Assembly (NCBI RefSeq): GCF_015159595.1
Contig: NZ_CP063304.1
Span: 3,410,001 to 3,474,000 of the forward strand
Direction of reading: 5' to 3'
Length of the DNA stretch: 64,000 nucleotides
Origin: Blautia liquoris
GTDB taxonomy: Bacteria > Bacillota > Clostridia > Lachnospirales > Lachnospiraceae
Shown: one piece after another, positions 1 through 8,118 of the stretch
Numbering within the stretch: position 1 is the first letter of the stretch
How the letters are laid out: each line of letters begins with the position of its first letter
Notes under the pieces: generated by a model
Told to the model about the DNA's origin: nothing
Database searches by the model: none
What the model saw: the letters and a program-made list of their open reading frames with translations, nothing else
Program-made: the position numbers and the translations under genes

Positions 1-114
1 GTCTTTCTCAACGGTTTCGTTTATATAGTTATACAGTATTACAGAAAAGAAGATTTGTCAATAGATTTTCTTCTGAATATCTCTCAAAATCCAGATTCCC
101 GGATTTTCATACCC
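1..114. other. Left-edge non-coding stretch
   Basis: No gene is visible. The stretch is AT-rich. A weak 7-bp inverted repeat (AAAATCC/GGATTTT, about 87-108) lies just after the stop of the first minus-strand gene. It could be part of a terminator but is short and lacks a convincing U-tract. Confidence 0.4.
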
Positions 115-1194
115 TTAACCGAAATACACTGCTTTCCCTGTTCTTGCTGATTCATAGATGGCTTCCAGGAGCTGAGTGACAACAATAGCCTGCTCTGGTT
201 TTACAATCAGTTCTTCGCCATTTACTACCGCATTATAGAACACTCTTTGTTCAATATCAGAGTCCTTCTCTTCTTTTCCATCATAAAAGGCAACTCCACC
301 GGCACCAAGTGCTGGCTTTTCCACGCACTGGTGATTATACTGAACACGATTGATTCTGAGTCCGTCCTTCATGTCCGCACCTGCTTTGGTCCCGCAAAGA
401 CTGGTCTTTGCCTCATCCACATCGAGGGAGTTCAGTGCCCAGGAGGATTCCAGGACGATAGTTGCACCATTCTTCATCTTGATAAAACCAAAGGCTGAAT
501 CTTCCACAGTGAATTTTTCAGGATCCCAGTCACCCCAGGCATTTCCTGCCTCTCTTTGATCTCCAAGTTTGTAGAATACAGATCCCATGACTGATTCCGG
601 TTCATAGTTATCCATCATCCAAAGCGTCAGATCAAGGGCATGTGTTCCGATATCAATTAATGGACCCCCACCTTGCTCTTCCTCATTCAGGAAAACACCC
701 CATGTGGGCACGGCACGTCTGCGGATCGCATGCGCTTTTGCGTAATAGATATCTCCCAGATCTCCACTCTCACACGCTCGTTTTAAATAAGCAGAATCGG
801 CACGATATCTGTTCTGGTAGCCGATCGTCAGAATCTTGCCTGTCCTCTTCGCTGTATCCAGCATTTTTTTCGCATCCGCATAAGTCTTTGCCATAGGTTT
901 CTCGCACATCACATGCTTTCCTGCTTCCATTGCCGCAACGGCGATCGGACTATGCTCTCTGTTTGGAGTCAGGCAATAAACTGCCTCAATGTCATCTTGC
1001 CTTACCAGTTCCATATAATCAGTATAAACTCTGGTTTTTTCCGTTCCGTATTCTTTCTTTGCTTTCTCGGCTCTCTCCACAATCAGATCACACACAGCAA
1101 CAATTTCAAAATTTCCATTCTTTTTAATTGCTGGGAGATGTTTTCCGTTTGCAATTCCTCCACAACCTACAATCCCAATCTTTAACTTTCTCAT
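115..1194 (-). CDS. Gfo/Idh/MocA family oxidoreductase
   Basis: Probable NAD(P)-dependent sugar or cyclitol dehydrogenase acting in the cytoplasm. The 359-residue protein starts with a Rossmann dinucleotide fold (IGIVGCGGIA, residues 6-15), carries the family EKP motif at 98-100 (CEKPMA), and has the C-terminal-domain signature GGGPLIDIGTHALD near 175-188, where the histidine is a usual catalytic or substrate residue. The length is typical. It is the last gene of a five-gene minus-strand run with three TIM-barrel isomerases and another oxidoreductase, 35 bp after its upstream neighbour. That company suggests oxidation of a sugar hydroxyl to a keto group before an isomerase or lyase step. The substrate cannot be read from the sequence. 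The ATG start has a usable ribosome binding site. Confidence 0.9.
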   Translation of the reverse strand: MRKLKIGIVGCGGIANGKHLPAIKKNGNFEIVAVCDLIVERAEKAKKEYGTEKTRVYTDYMELVRQDDIEAVYCLTPNREHSPIAVAAMEAGKHVMCEKPMAKTYADAKKMLDTAKRTGKILTIGYQNRYRADSAYLKRACESGDLGDIYYAKAHAIRRRAVPTWGVFLNEEEQGGGPLIDIGTHALDLTLWMMDNYEPESVMGSVFYKLGDQREAGNAWGDWDPEKFTVEDSAFGFIKMKNGATIVLESSWALNSLDVDEAKTSLCGTKAGADMKDGLRINRVQYNHQCVEKPALGAGGVAFYDGKEEKDSDIEQRVFYNAVVNGEELIVKPEQAIVVTQLLEAIYESARTGKAVYFG

Positions 1195-1229
1195 AACAGT
1201 TCTCCTGTCTCACTCATTCTATGATTTGT

Positions 1230-2108
1230 CTATTTCATCCACGGAGCAGGTGTAAAGCTGCCGCCTCTGCACCATTTCAGATATTCCATTCCATGAATCT
1301 GAGAGGTCATCTCCCAGTCTCCTCCATAAACCGGATCGTGGTAGCCCTCAATACAAATATCGCCTTCATATCCGCCTTTTTGCAGAATCGATATGATATC
1401 CGTCCAATTGCAGTCTCCGTATCCCGGAGTTCTGTGATAAACAAAATCTTTGACATTAAAAATACCATATTTCCTGATAGCATCATGATCGATCGTTGCA
1501 TCTTTTCCGTGGATATGAACGATTTTTTTCACCCATTCTTTCAGCTGGGCTATGGGATCAATCAGTTGTACCATCTGATGTGTTGGCTCCCATTCAAGTC
1601 CGAAGTTTTCTTCCGGTACTTCGTTAAACATCTTCTCCCATGCTTTGGGATTGAATCCTATATTGCAGGTAGCTTTGTCATAGGTTCCACCCATCGGGCA
1701 GTTTTCAATTCCTATGGTGATATTCTTGTCCGCTGCTCTCTTTGTCAGCTCCCTGAATACTTCACCAAATTTGGGGATTGCCTCATCCACCGGCCTCCCT
1801 TCATATGCACCTGCGAATGTATACACATTGGAAGCACCAAAGTATTCGGCTGAATCGATGACATACTCCAGAGCTTTCTTGTGCTCCTCATATTGAATCG
1901 GATTGCAGTAAAGACCTATGCCTGTGATTGGGATATCTCTGTCCCCGATGATCTCTTTTACCTGCTTGGACAATTCCTTTAGGTCCGTATTCTCCAAAGA
2001 CATATGGAACGTCATCTGGAATGTCTCAAATCCTTGATCCACCATATGTGGCAGCCAATCTGCTGCCTTTACTCCCGGTACACAAGTTCCGATTTTAATT
2101 TCCTTCAT
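1230..2108 (-). CDS. Sugar phosphate isomerase/epimerase family (TIM barrel)
   Basis: Xylose-isomerase-like TIM barrel (AP endonuclease 2 superfamily), 292 residues. Metal-binding segments appear at GIENCPMGG, HIHGKD and CIEGYHDP, the pattern of E/D/H ligands along the barrel that usually hold Mn or another divalent ion. Members isomerise, epimerise or dehydrate keto-sugars and inosose-like compounds. I chose the ATG at 2108 over an in-frame GTG at 2114 because GGGGGA lies 8 bases before it. The start overlaps the 3' end of the upstream isomerase by 14 bases, which points to translational coupling in one operon. The exact reaction is unknown. Confidence 0.85.
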   Translation of the reverse strand: MKEIKIGTCVPGVKAADWLPHMVDQGFETFQMTFHMSLENTDLKELSKQVKEIIGDRDIPITGIGLYCNPIQYEEHKKALEYVIDSAEYFGASNVYTFAGAYEGRPVDEAIPKFGEVFRELTKRAADKNITIGIENCPMGGTYDKATCNIGFNPKAWEKMFNEVPEENFGLEWEPTHQMVQLIDPIAQLKEWVKKIVHIHGKDATIDHDAIRKYGIFNVKDFVYHRTPGYGDCNWTDIISILQKGGYEGDICIEGYHDPVYGGDWEMTSQIHGMEYLKWCRGGSFTPAPWMK

Positions 2109-2898
2109 ATTCACTTTCCCCCTGGCAGTTATTGTGATCCCAGTTCAATGTTTTCAGATATTCTATGCTCAGTCTTGCATCTTCTATCGGTGAATGTTCC
2201 GTGTGTCCATCCTGTTCCACGATCACCCACTGTGCTCCTGACTCAATAGACGCTGTAAGGATTTCCTGCATATTCTGAATTCCGTAACCCACTGCCCGAA
2301 ATTCAACCGGTTTCTTCCCGGTAAAATCCTTCAGATGTACCACCGGGCATCTGCCCTGATACTTTCTGACGTAGGCTGCAGGATCTTCCCCTGCTGCCTT
2401 TACCCAGCAAGTGTCAATCTCCGTCTGCAGATCTTTTGGCTCGATTTGCTGATAAAGTGTATCGAGAACATATTCTCCATTCAATGCCCTCTGAAATTCA
2501 AAATCATGGTTATGGTAAAGCAGTGTCATATCATATTTCCGGCACTCTTTCGCAATGGAAGGAATCTTTTCCAGCATCTCTTGATAGGCTTTCGTCCCAT
2601 ATCGCTCGCCCTCTCCAAGATGAGGAATCGCAAGATACGTGCAGCCAACCACCGCATAGTCCGCCACTGTTTTCTCCATGTTGTCTTTAAGTTCAACGTA
2701 TGGAACATGGGCCGAGATGGGCTCCAGTCCAATTTCATGAAGCCAGTCGTGAATCTGCTGCGGAGTATGTCCGTACAAACCTGCAAGTTCTACTCCGTCA
2801 TAGCCGATCCTTTTTATTTCTTCCATAGTTTGAATAAAATTTTCCTGCGCCTGCTCCCGAACCGAATATACCTGTAATCCAATCGGTAATTTTGCCAT
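2095..2898 (-). CDS. Sugar phosphate isomerase/epimerase (IolE-like TIM barrel)
   Basis: A 267-residue TIM-barrel protein with the xylose-isomerase-like fold. Segments VELAGLYGHTP near the N terminus, YHNHDFEF, TEIDTCWV, VHLKDF and IVEQD match the metal and substrate positions of inosose dehydratase (IolE) and related keto-sugar epimerases. It lies between a Gfo/Idh/MocA gene 15 bp upstream and a second isomerase whose start it overlaps. Inositol-type dehydration is one possibility, and 3-keto-glycoside cleavage is another. I do not assign an iol name because no other iol genes are present. The start is preceded by a run of six G residues. Confidence 0.85.
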   Translation of the reverse strand: MAKLPIGLQVYSVREQAQENFIQTMEEIKRIGYDGVELAGLYGHTPQQIHDWLHEIGLEPISAHVPYVELKDNMEKTVADYAVVGCTYLAIPHLGEGERYGTKAYQEMLEKIPSIAKECRKYDMTLLYHNHDFEFQRALNGEYVLDTLYQQIEPKDLQTEIDTCWVKAAGEDPAAYVRKYQGRCPVVHLKDFTGKKPVEFRAVGYGIQNMQEILTASIESGAQWVIVEQDGHTEHSPIEDARLSIEYLKTLNWDHNNCQGESEYEGN

Positions 2899-2913
2899 AG
2901 AAACACCCCCCGT

Positions 2914-3957
2914 TTATTTTTCAAAATCCAAAATTTGCTTCGATTTCGCCGATTCAAAAATCTTCTCCATCAATTTCATAACGCGCATCACTTCTGAAAG
3001 TTTGATTCTCGACTCTTCTTCCCCTCGGATCACAGCCATAACATTCCTGTAAAACTCACGAATATCACTTCTGACAACTGGAAGTTCATATCTGTGGATC
3101 GTGTCTTCTCTGCGGGGAGCCATTGTCTTCGTAAGACCCGCCGCTGTTCTTACCGGAACCACGTCTTTTTCATCAGAACCGGCAGCACATACGATCTCTC
3201 CGGAGAGATCCCAGTCCCTAATGACGGCTGTTCCATCCTGTCCGAGCATATACCATCTGGGCAAAGATACAAAATTGTTTGTGCCGACCTCAACCAGAAC
3301 TTCGGTGCCACTTTCAAATGTGAGCACCGTCGTAAACCCATCCTCGACCAGTTGATTCGTCACATTCGTAAATGTTGCATAGACTGTACTCAGTTTCTGA
3401 CCTTTCATCATCATCAGGATCTGGTCCAGCATATGGACTCCCCAATCCAAAACCATTCCGCCGCCGTGTTCTTTTTCCTGACGCCAGTCTCCCGGAATTC
3501 CATGCGCGCCATGTACTCTCGATTCAATCCGGAATACATCGCCCAGCTTATGTTCATCATATATCTTCTTGATTGTCAGAAAATCTTCGTCCCAGCGTCT
3601 ATTTTGATGCACCGTGAGAAACATTCCCGTCTCCCTTGATACATCAATCATTTCCTGCAGATCTGCGGAAGAAAGTGTGATTGGTTTTTCGCTGACCACG
3701 TTCTTTTTGGCCTTCATCGCATCAATTGCGATTGGTTTGTGCAAATCATTTGGCGTGGCAACCAATACCAGCTCTATTTTGGGGTCTGCGAGCAGTTCTT
3801 CTCTGCTCTTATATACGTGCAGTCCACATTCTTCTGCAAAATCTTCTCTTTCTTTTTTGATGTCATAGATCCCGGCTATCTCAAGTCCGTCTATCCCTGA
3901 GATTGTCTCTCTGTGCCAGTTAGCCATTCCGCCGAAACCAATTATACCTATTTTCAT
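2914..3957 (-). CDS. Gfo/Idh/MocA family oxidoreductase
   Basis: Second oxidoreductase of the operon, 347 residues from the chosen start. It has an N-terminal Rossmann fold (MKIGIIGFGGMA), the EKP motif in VVSEKPITL, a substrate-domain motif GGGMVLDWGVHMLD, and the usual beta-sheet C-terminal domain. The open frame extends upstream to a TTG at 4014, but that extension overlaps the preceding gene. The ATG at 3957 has AAAGGACAGG in front and begins directly with the Rossmann strand, so I start there. It is probably an NAD-dependent dehydrogenase of a sugar or sugar derivative. Its pairing with the 115-1194 paralogue suggests either two oxidation steps or an oxidation and a later re-reduction. 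Confidence 0.88.
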   Translation of the reverse strand: MKIGIIGFGGMANWHRETISGIDGLEIAGIYDIKKEREDFAEECGLHVYKSREELLADPKIELVLVATPNDLHKPIAIDAMKAKKNVVSEKPITLSSADLQEMIDVSRETGMFLTVHQNRRWDEDFLTIKKIYDEHKLGDVFRIESRVHGAHGIPGDWRQEKEHGGGMVLDWGVHMLDQILMMMKGQKLSTVYATFTNVTNQLVEDGFTTVLTFESGTEVLVEVGTNNFVSLPRWYMLGQDGTAVIRDWDLSGEIVCAAGSDEKDVVPVRTAAGLTKTMAPRREDTIHRYELPVVRSDIREFYRNVMAVIRGEEESRIKLSEVMRVMKLMEKIFESAKSKQILDFEK

Positions 3958-3982
3958 GTCTTTTTCCTGTCCTTTTTCATTT

Positions 3983-4954
3983 TCAAGCCCAGTACATGGC
4001 TCCTCTGTCTTCAAAGATAAGTACGTTCTTCAGACACTGAATTGCCTTCTGCAGTCCCTCTCTTCCGGACATAAGACTGTCTTCATGTTCAATGCTGATT
4101 GCATAGTCATAACCTGCCAGGCGAAGCTCTGATATGATATCTTTCCAGTACTCCTCGCCATGTCCGTATCCTACGGACCTGAAGATCCAGGAACGGTTGA
4201 TCTCATCACTGTAATGTAGTGTGTCCAGCACACCATTAAGCTTTGTATTGGCCACATCAATCTTTGTATCCTTTGCATGGAAGTGGAAGATTGCTCCCTC
4301 TTTTCCAAGTTCCCGGATACAAGTGCAGGGATCCATTCCCTGCCATACCAGATGACTGGGATCAAAGTTTGCACCAATCTCCGGTCCGACTGCTTCTCTA
4401 AGTTTCAATAATGTCTTCGTGTTATACACGCAGAATCCCGGATGAAGCTCCAGACCGATCTTATGTACTCCATGTTCCCTGGCAAATGCAGCCGTATCCT
4501 TCCAATATGGGATCAGCACCTCATTCCACTGATAATCAAGTATTCTCTGGTAGTCATCCGGCCACGCACAGGTCACCCAGTTTGGCTCCTGATCTTTATA
4601 GCTTCCGCCCGGACACCCGGAAAATGCATTTACAACCGGAACTTGCAGCTTTTCTGCAAGCAAAATTGCATTCTTCAGATCGTGATCATCTGCCTTCGCA
4701 ATTGCCTCCTGTGGATGAACCGGATTGCCGTGCGCACTCAGTGCACTAATCTGTAAGTGATGCCTTGCAATTATTTCCCCAAACTCCCTGAGCTTTTGAT
4801 CATCGGCGAGCAGCACTTCGGGATCGCAGTGAGCCTTTCCCGGGAATCCTCCGCATCCGATCTCAATCATCTGTACGCCGCTGTTCTCCAGATACGCACA
4901 CGCATCCTCCAGTGACATATCCCCCAATACTACCGAATACACTCCTAACTTCAT
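3983..4954 (-). CDS. Sugar phosphate isomerase/epimerase family (DgpC-like candidate)
   Basis: First gene of the five-gene minus-strand set, 323 residues, TIM barrel. Likely metal-site segments are MIEIGCGGFPG, ELHPGFCVYN, NFDPSHLVWQGMDP, FHFHAKDT and ISIEHED. The NFDPSH and FHAKDT motifs and the length resemble isomerase-like proteins that occur with Gfo/Idh/MocA dehydrogenases in ketose and glycoside-cleavage loci, including the gut C-glycoside (Dgp) systems. This resemblance is from memory and could not be tested. A palindromic repeat (5000-5080) sits in its upstream region, followed by an AraC gene on the same strand. The start ATG has AGGTTTTAC upstream, an acceptable ribosome binding site. 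Confidence 0.83.
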   Translation of the reverse strand: MKLGVYSVVLGDMSLEDACAYLENSGVQMIEIGCGGFPGKAHCDPEVLLADDQKLREFGEIIARHHLQISALSAHGNPVHPQEAIAKADDHDLKNAILLAEKLQVPVVNAFSGCPGGSYKDQEPNWVTCAWPDDYQRILDYQWNEVLIPYWKDTAAFAREHGVHKIGLELHPGFCVYNTKTLLKLREAVGPEIGANFDPSHLVWQGMDPCTCIRELGKEGAIFHFHAKDTKIDVANTKLNGVLDTLHYSDEINRSWIFRSVGYGHGEEYWKDIISELRLAGYDYAISIEHEDSLMSGREGLQKAIQCLKNVLIFEDRGAMYWA

Positions 4955-4999
4955 CGTAAAACCTCCATTCGCCCTTCCAGGCTTCCCTTAAAACTAATT

Positions 5000-5080
5000 A
5001 TGATGATACCTGCAGACCAAAAGTCCTGCTTTTTCATGCAGGCATGAAAGCAAAACTATTGATCCTCTTGGTATCATCAT
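5000..5080. repeat. Palindromic repeat copy A, 81 bp with terminal inverted repeats
   Basis: The element is bounded by ATGATGATACC (5000-5010) and its exact reverse complement GGTATCATCAT (5070-5080). An inner palindrome reads GCTTTTTCATG then CATGAAAGC. It shares the core ATGATACC, then CAAAAG, TCCTGC, TTTCATG with copies at 8065, 16674 and 57771. It lies between the isomerase gene and the AraC regulator, so it would be in the leader or promoter of the five-gene operon. A small non-autonomous element or structured RNA are both possible. Confidence 0.7.
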
Positions 5081-5145
5081 ATATAATTGGCAGACAAATT
5101 AATACCAAACCTTTGCTATAGATCCATACGATTCTGCTATTTCTC

Positions 5146-5997
5146 TTAGTTTGTAGTCGTATGCATTGTCCCAATCCGCTCCCAGACCTCTGAGGGCGAA
5201 AAACCATATTTTTTCTTAAAAAGTCTCCCAAAATTGTTGTAGTCTGTAAACCCCACAACCGCAGCAACCTCTGCAACATTGAGTTCCTTTTGCTGCAGCA
5301 GCAGATATGCTTTTTGAAGCCGCACTTCATTAATATAATTTAAGGGACTTTGACCCATACTCTCCTTAAACAGATGGCAGAATCTGGATTCACTTAGATG
5401 TACGACTTTTGCAAGCTCCTGATTACTCAGCTGTTCTGTGTAGTTCTTCTGTATATACTGGAACACAGTGTTCAGGCGGTCCAGATCACGATTTCTCTTC
5501 AGATGTTCTTTATCCGATATGCTCTCGACAACATAATATCGCATCAGATACGTCAGCAGTTCATAGATATCAGACTTGACTGCCAATTTGTATCCAAGTT
5601 TTTTCTCGCTGTCCTCTTTTCGAATCTCCAGAAGCAGTCTTTTGATCTTGTCATCAGACTCAATCAGCGTCTGAAAGATCATATTGTAATTTACAATCTC
5701 CTCCGAGAATTTGTCCAGTTCAAATATAATCACTAATGCATCGAAAACAGGAGTCTTCGTCACACCCGTATGTAATTCGTTGCTGTTTATAACGATCAGA
5801 TCCCCAGCTTTCCCATACACTGGTTTATGGTTACAAAGAAATACTGCAGCGCCATCCAATATATAATGCATCTCAATATGTTCATGCCAGTGTTCACTGA
5901 AAATCGTTCGGATTTCTCGTATATTATTTTCAAAAATCTGTACAGGAAAGTCCTTGTCCTGAATAATCTTCTTTTCATAAAGATTGATTTCATGCAT
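5146..5997 (-). CDS. AraC family transcriptional regulator with cupin sensor domain
   Basis: A 283-residue AraC-type regulator. The N-terminal part holds a cupin-like effector domain (EHWHEHIEMHYILDG, residues about 35-50). The C-terminal 100 residues carry two helix-turn-helix motifs: QELAKVVHLSESRFCHLF and VAEVAAVVGFTDYNNFGRLF, the second being the AraC family signature. It lies 35 bp after nagA on the same strand and upstream of the five-gene isomerase/oxidoreductase set, so it could be read from the nag transcript and control the sugar operon. Regulation of the 0.1-5.0 kb genes is an inference from position. Confidence 0.92.
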   Translation of the reverse strand: MHEINLYEKKIIQDKDFPVQIFENNIREIRTIFSEHWHEHIEMHYILDGAAVFLCNHKPVYGKAGDLIVINSNELHTGVTKTPVFDALVIIFELDKFSEEIVNYNMIFQTLIESDDKIKRLLLEIRKEDSEKKLGYKLAVKSDIYELLTYLMRYYVVESISDKEHLKRNRDLDRLNTVFQYIQKNYTEQLSNQELAKVVHLSESRFCHLFKESMGQSPLNYINEVRLQKAYLLLQQKELNVAEVAAVVGFTDYNNFGRLFKKKYGFSPSEVWERIGTMHTTTN

Positions 5998-6032
5998 ATG
6001 ATTTACCTCGAATCAAACATTAATGTGCTACA

Positions 6033-7238
6033 CTACCTGCATAGCTCATTTTTATTAATTTTACCATTTACCATGACAAAATCAACCTTTATATTCTCGT
6101 CAAAAATAATTAAATCTGCATCTTTTCCCTCTTCTATGGAACCTTTATCTGTATCAATATGAAGAAGCTTTGCCGGATTTAAAGTCAGCATCTTTACTAC
6201 CTGGTATAGTGGCGCATCCGTGTACTGATAAAAAGTTCCAAGCAATCTGTCAGTCGTTGCTACACTTCCGGCAAAAGAAGTTCTGTCGGGTAATTTTGCC
6301 ACCTTATCTTCCACGATAACAGGAACCCCCATTTTTTTATTTCCCAGTATGTATTTTCCATCAGGCATACCGGCCGCACGCATGGAATCTGTGACAAGAC
6401 AAATCCTGTCCGGCCCTTTAATTTTGTAGATCAATTGAAGCAGCTCTTTAGGTAAATGGCTCCCATCGGCAATCACTTCAACATATAAGTCGTCCAGAAG
6501 ATATCCTGCTTCAACGGCTCCTGCTACACGATAGGAATTTTTTCTTGTAACAGATAACATGCCTGAATAAAAGTGCGTCAATGCGCGTAACCCGTTTTGA
6601 TAGCCTTCCACCACCTGTTCACACGTAGCTTCGGAATGAGCCAGAGAACTTACTACTTGATGTTTATTTAATTCCTGAAGGAATTCCTTTGAACCATCCA
6701 GTTCAGGAGCGAACGACCATCGCAGGATTCTGTCAGTCTTAGATAAAGCTTCCCTATATTCATCTTTATCCGGATTTCTTAAAAATTGGGGATCCTGAGC
6801 TCCCCTCTGACTATATGCGAAATATGGTCCTTCCAGATGTAAACCTAAAATATTAGGAAATCCCTCACGCTTCCTGTCTATTTGATTGAATAACCCAATA
6901 AACTCAAGCAGCGACTCCTTGCTGCCTGTAAGAGTGGTTGGCACAATGGATGTAGTTCCAAACTGCATATGAGCCTTCGAAGCATTATAAATGTCTTCCA
7001 ACGTTCCGTCCATAAAATCATACCCACCACCCCCATGTGTATGTATATCAATAAATCCGGGAGAAAGGTATCTGCCGTCAGCATTAATCACTTCATCGTG
7101 TGGTTCATCTATGCACCCATCAAATACAACTTTGTAGATCTTGTCCCCTTCGGTCATAAGCTGGCCGTCTCTGATACCCATAACTGTAACTATTTTTGCA
7201 TTTTTTATTAATATTCTTTTCACTTGGAGCACCTGCAT
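6033..7238 (-). CDS. nagA: N-acetylglucosamine-6-phosphate deacetylase
   Basis: Removes acetate from GlcNAc-6-phosphate in the cytoplasm, feeding glucosamine-6-phosphate to NagB. The 401-residue protein is an amidohydrolase TIM barrel with the metal-site segment GFIDIHTHGGGGYDFMDG, the LHLEGPYF motif, the SLAHSEAT and THFYSGM histidines, the catalytic-aspartate motif VTDSMRAAG, and FAGSVATTDRLL near the C terminus. It follows nagB by 9 bp. The ATG at 7238 has AGGA touching it, which is poor spacing. An in-frame GTG at 7223 has AGG 8 bases upstream and is an alternative start. The adjacent carbohydrate ABC transporter suggests an N-acetylated sugar is being used. Confidence 0.93.
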   Translation of the reverse strand: MQVLQVKRILIKNAKIVTVMGIRDGQLMTEGDKIYKVVFDGCIDEPHDEVINADGRYLSPGFIDIHTHGGGGYDFMDGTLEDIYNASKAHMQFGTTSIVPTTLTGSKESLLEFIGLFNQIDRKREGFPNILGLHLEGPYFAYSQRGAQDPQFLRNPDKDEYREALSKTDRILRWSFAPELDGSKEFLQELNKHQVVSSLAHSEATCEQVVEGYQNGLRALTHFYSGMLSVTRKNSYRVAGAVEAGYLLDDLYVEVIADGSHLPKELLQLIYKIKGPDRICLVTDSMRAAGMPDGKYILGNKKMGVPVIVEDKVAKLPDRTSFAGSVATTDRLLGTFYQYTDAPLYQVVKMLTLNPAKLLHIDTDKGSIEEGKDADLIIFDENIKVDFVMVNGKINKNELCR

Positions 7239-7247
7239 TCCTGGTAT

Positions 7248-7973
7248 TTATAAAAGAGAAGCTGAGTCCGAATCAAGAAAAAGTTCCACGTCCTGATGCA
7301 TCTTTAACATGGTTGCCGGAACTTGATTTGTTACCGGATTCTTAAACATATCGCTGATTGCTTTCGCTTTCGCTTTTGACGGAACACAAGATACAATATG
7401 TTTACACTGCATAATCTGATAAACGGTCATTGATATAGCCTGATCGGGAACATCATCTATTGAGGCAAACCATCCTTCAGAAACCTGTTGTCTCTTACAA
7501 GTGTCATTTAAATTTACTACAATATAAGCTTCTTCTGTGCCAAAATCCGCCGGCGGATCATTGAATGCAATATGAGCATTCTGGCCTATCCCTATTAGTC
7601 CCAGATCAATTGGTTCCCTGCGAAGTTCTATTGTAAGTTTCTCAATTATTTCTTTTATGTCTCCTTCTCCATTAACCAGATGGTAATCCTTGATATTTGT
7701 CTTATCAATAAAGCGTTCTTTCAAATACTTCCGAAAACTTGCCGGATGGCTGACAGGCAGATTTATATATTCATCTAAGTGAAACATCTCTACCTTTTCC
7801 CAGTCAATATCTTCCTTAATCAGGGCTTTGAGCGTGTCAAACTGAGATGCCCCTGTAGACAGGATAATTCTTGCTTTTCCATTCTTGTCAATCGCATCAT
7901 TTATAATATCCGCAGAATACCTCGCAGCTTCCTGACCTAATTCTATCGAGTTTTTTAAAATATTTGTATGCAT
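7248..7973 (-). CDS. nagB: Glucosamine-6-phosphate deaminase/isomerase
   Basis: Converts glucosamine-6-phosphate to fructose-6-phosphate and ammonia. Motifs are STGASQFDTLKAL (sugar-phosphate loop), FHLDEYINLPVSHPASF and GIGQNAHIAFNDPP, the last holding the family GHIAFN-type site with an altered spacing residue (NAHIAFN). This looks like a divergent NagB subfamily rather than the E. coli type. The open frame runs upstream to a TTG at 8105, but that would leave no promoter room before the divergent AraC gene. I place the start at the ATG at 7973, with AAAGGA about 11 bases upstream; 7985 and 8000 are alternatives. It is likely co-transcribed with nagA. Confidence 0.88.
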   Translation of the reverse strand: MHTNILKNSIELGQEAARYSADIINDAIDKNGKARIILSTGASQFDTLKALIKEDIDWEKVEMFHLDEYINLPVSHPASFRKYLKERFIDKTNIKDYHLVNGEGDIKEIIEKLTIELRREPIDLGLIGIGQNAHIAFNDPPADFGTEEAYIVVNLNDTCKRQQVSEGWFASIDDVPDQAISMTVYQIMQCKHIVSCVPSKAKAKAISDMFKNPVTNQVPATMLKMHQDVELFLDSDSASLL

Positions 7974-8064
7974 TTCTAATTTCATCCTTTCAGTTTTCAT
8001 ATCAGTATCACTTAATTTCTTTACAATATGTTTCCAATAACTTATACTATAGTCTACTAGTGTT

Positions 8065-8098
8065 AATGATACCAGGGTCAAAAGGTCCTGCGTTTCAT
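8065..8098 (+). repeat. Palindromic repeat family, half copy B
   Basis: A 34-bp sequence, beginning AATGATACCAGGGTC and followed by AAAAGGTCCTGCGTTTCAT, matches the left half of the repeats at 5000 and 57771. No right terminal repeat follows. It lies 20 bp before the AraC start at 8119 and inside the nagB/araC divergent promoter region. Confidence 0.6.
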
Positions 8099-8118
8099 CT
8101 ATCAAAGGCGGTGTTCTT

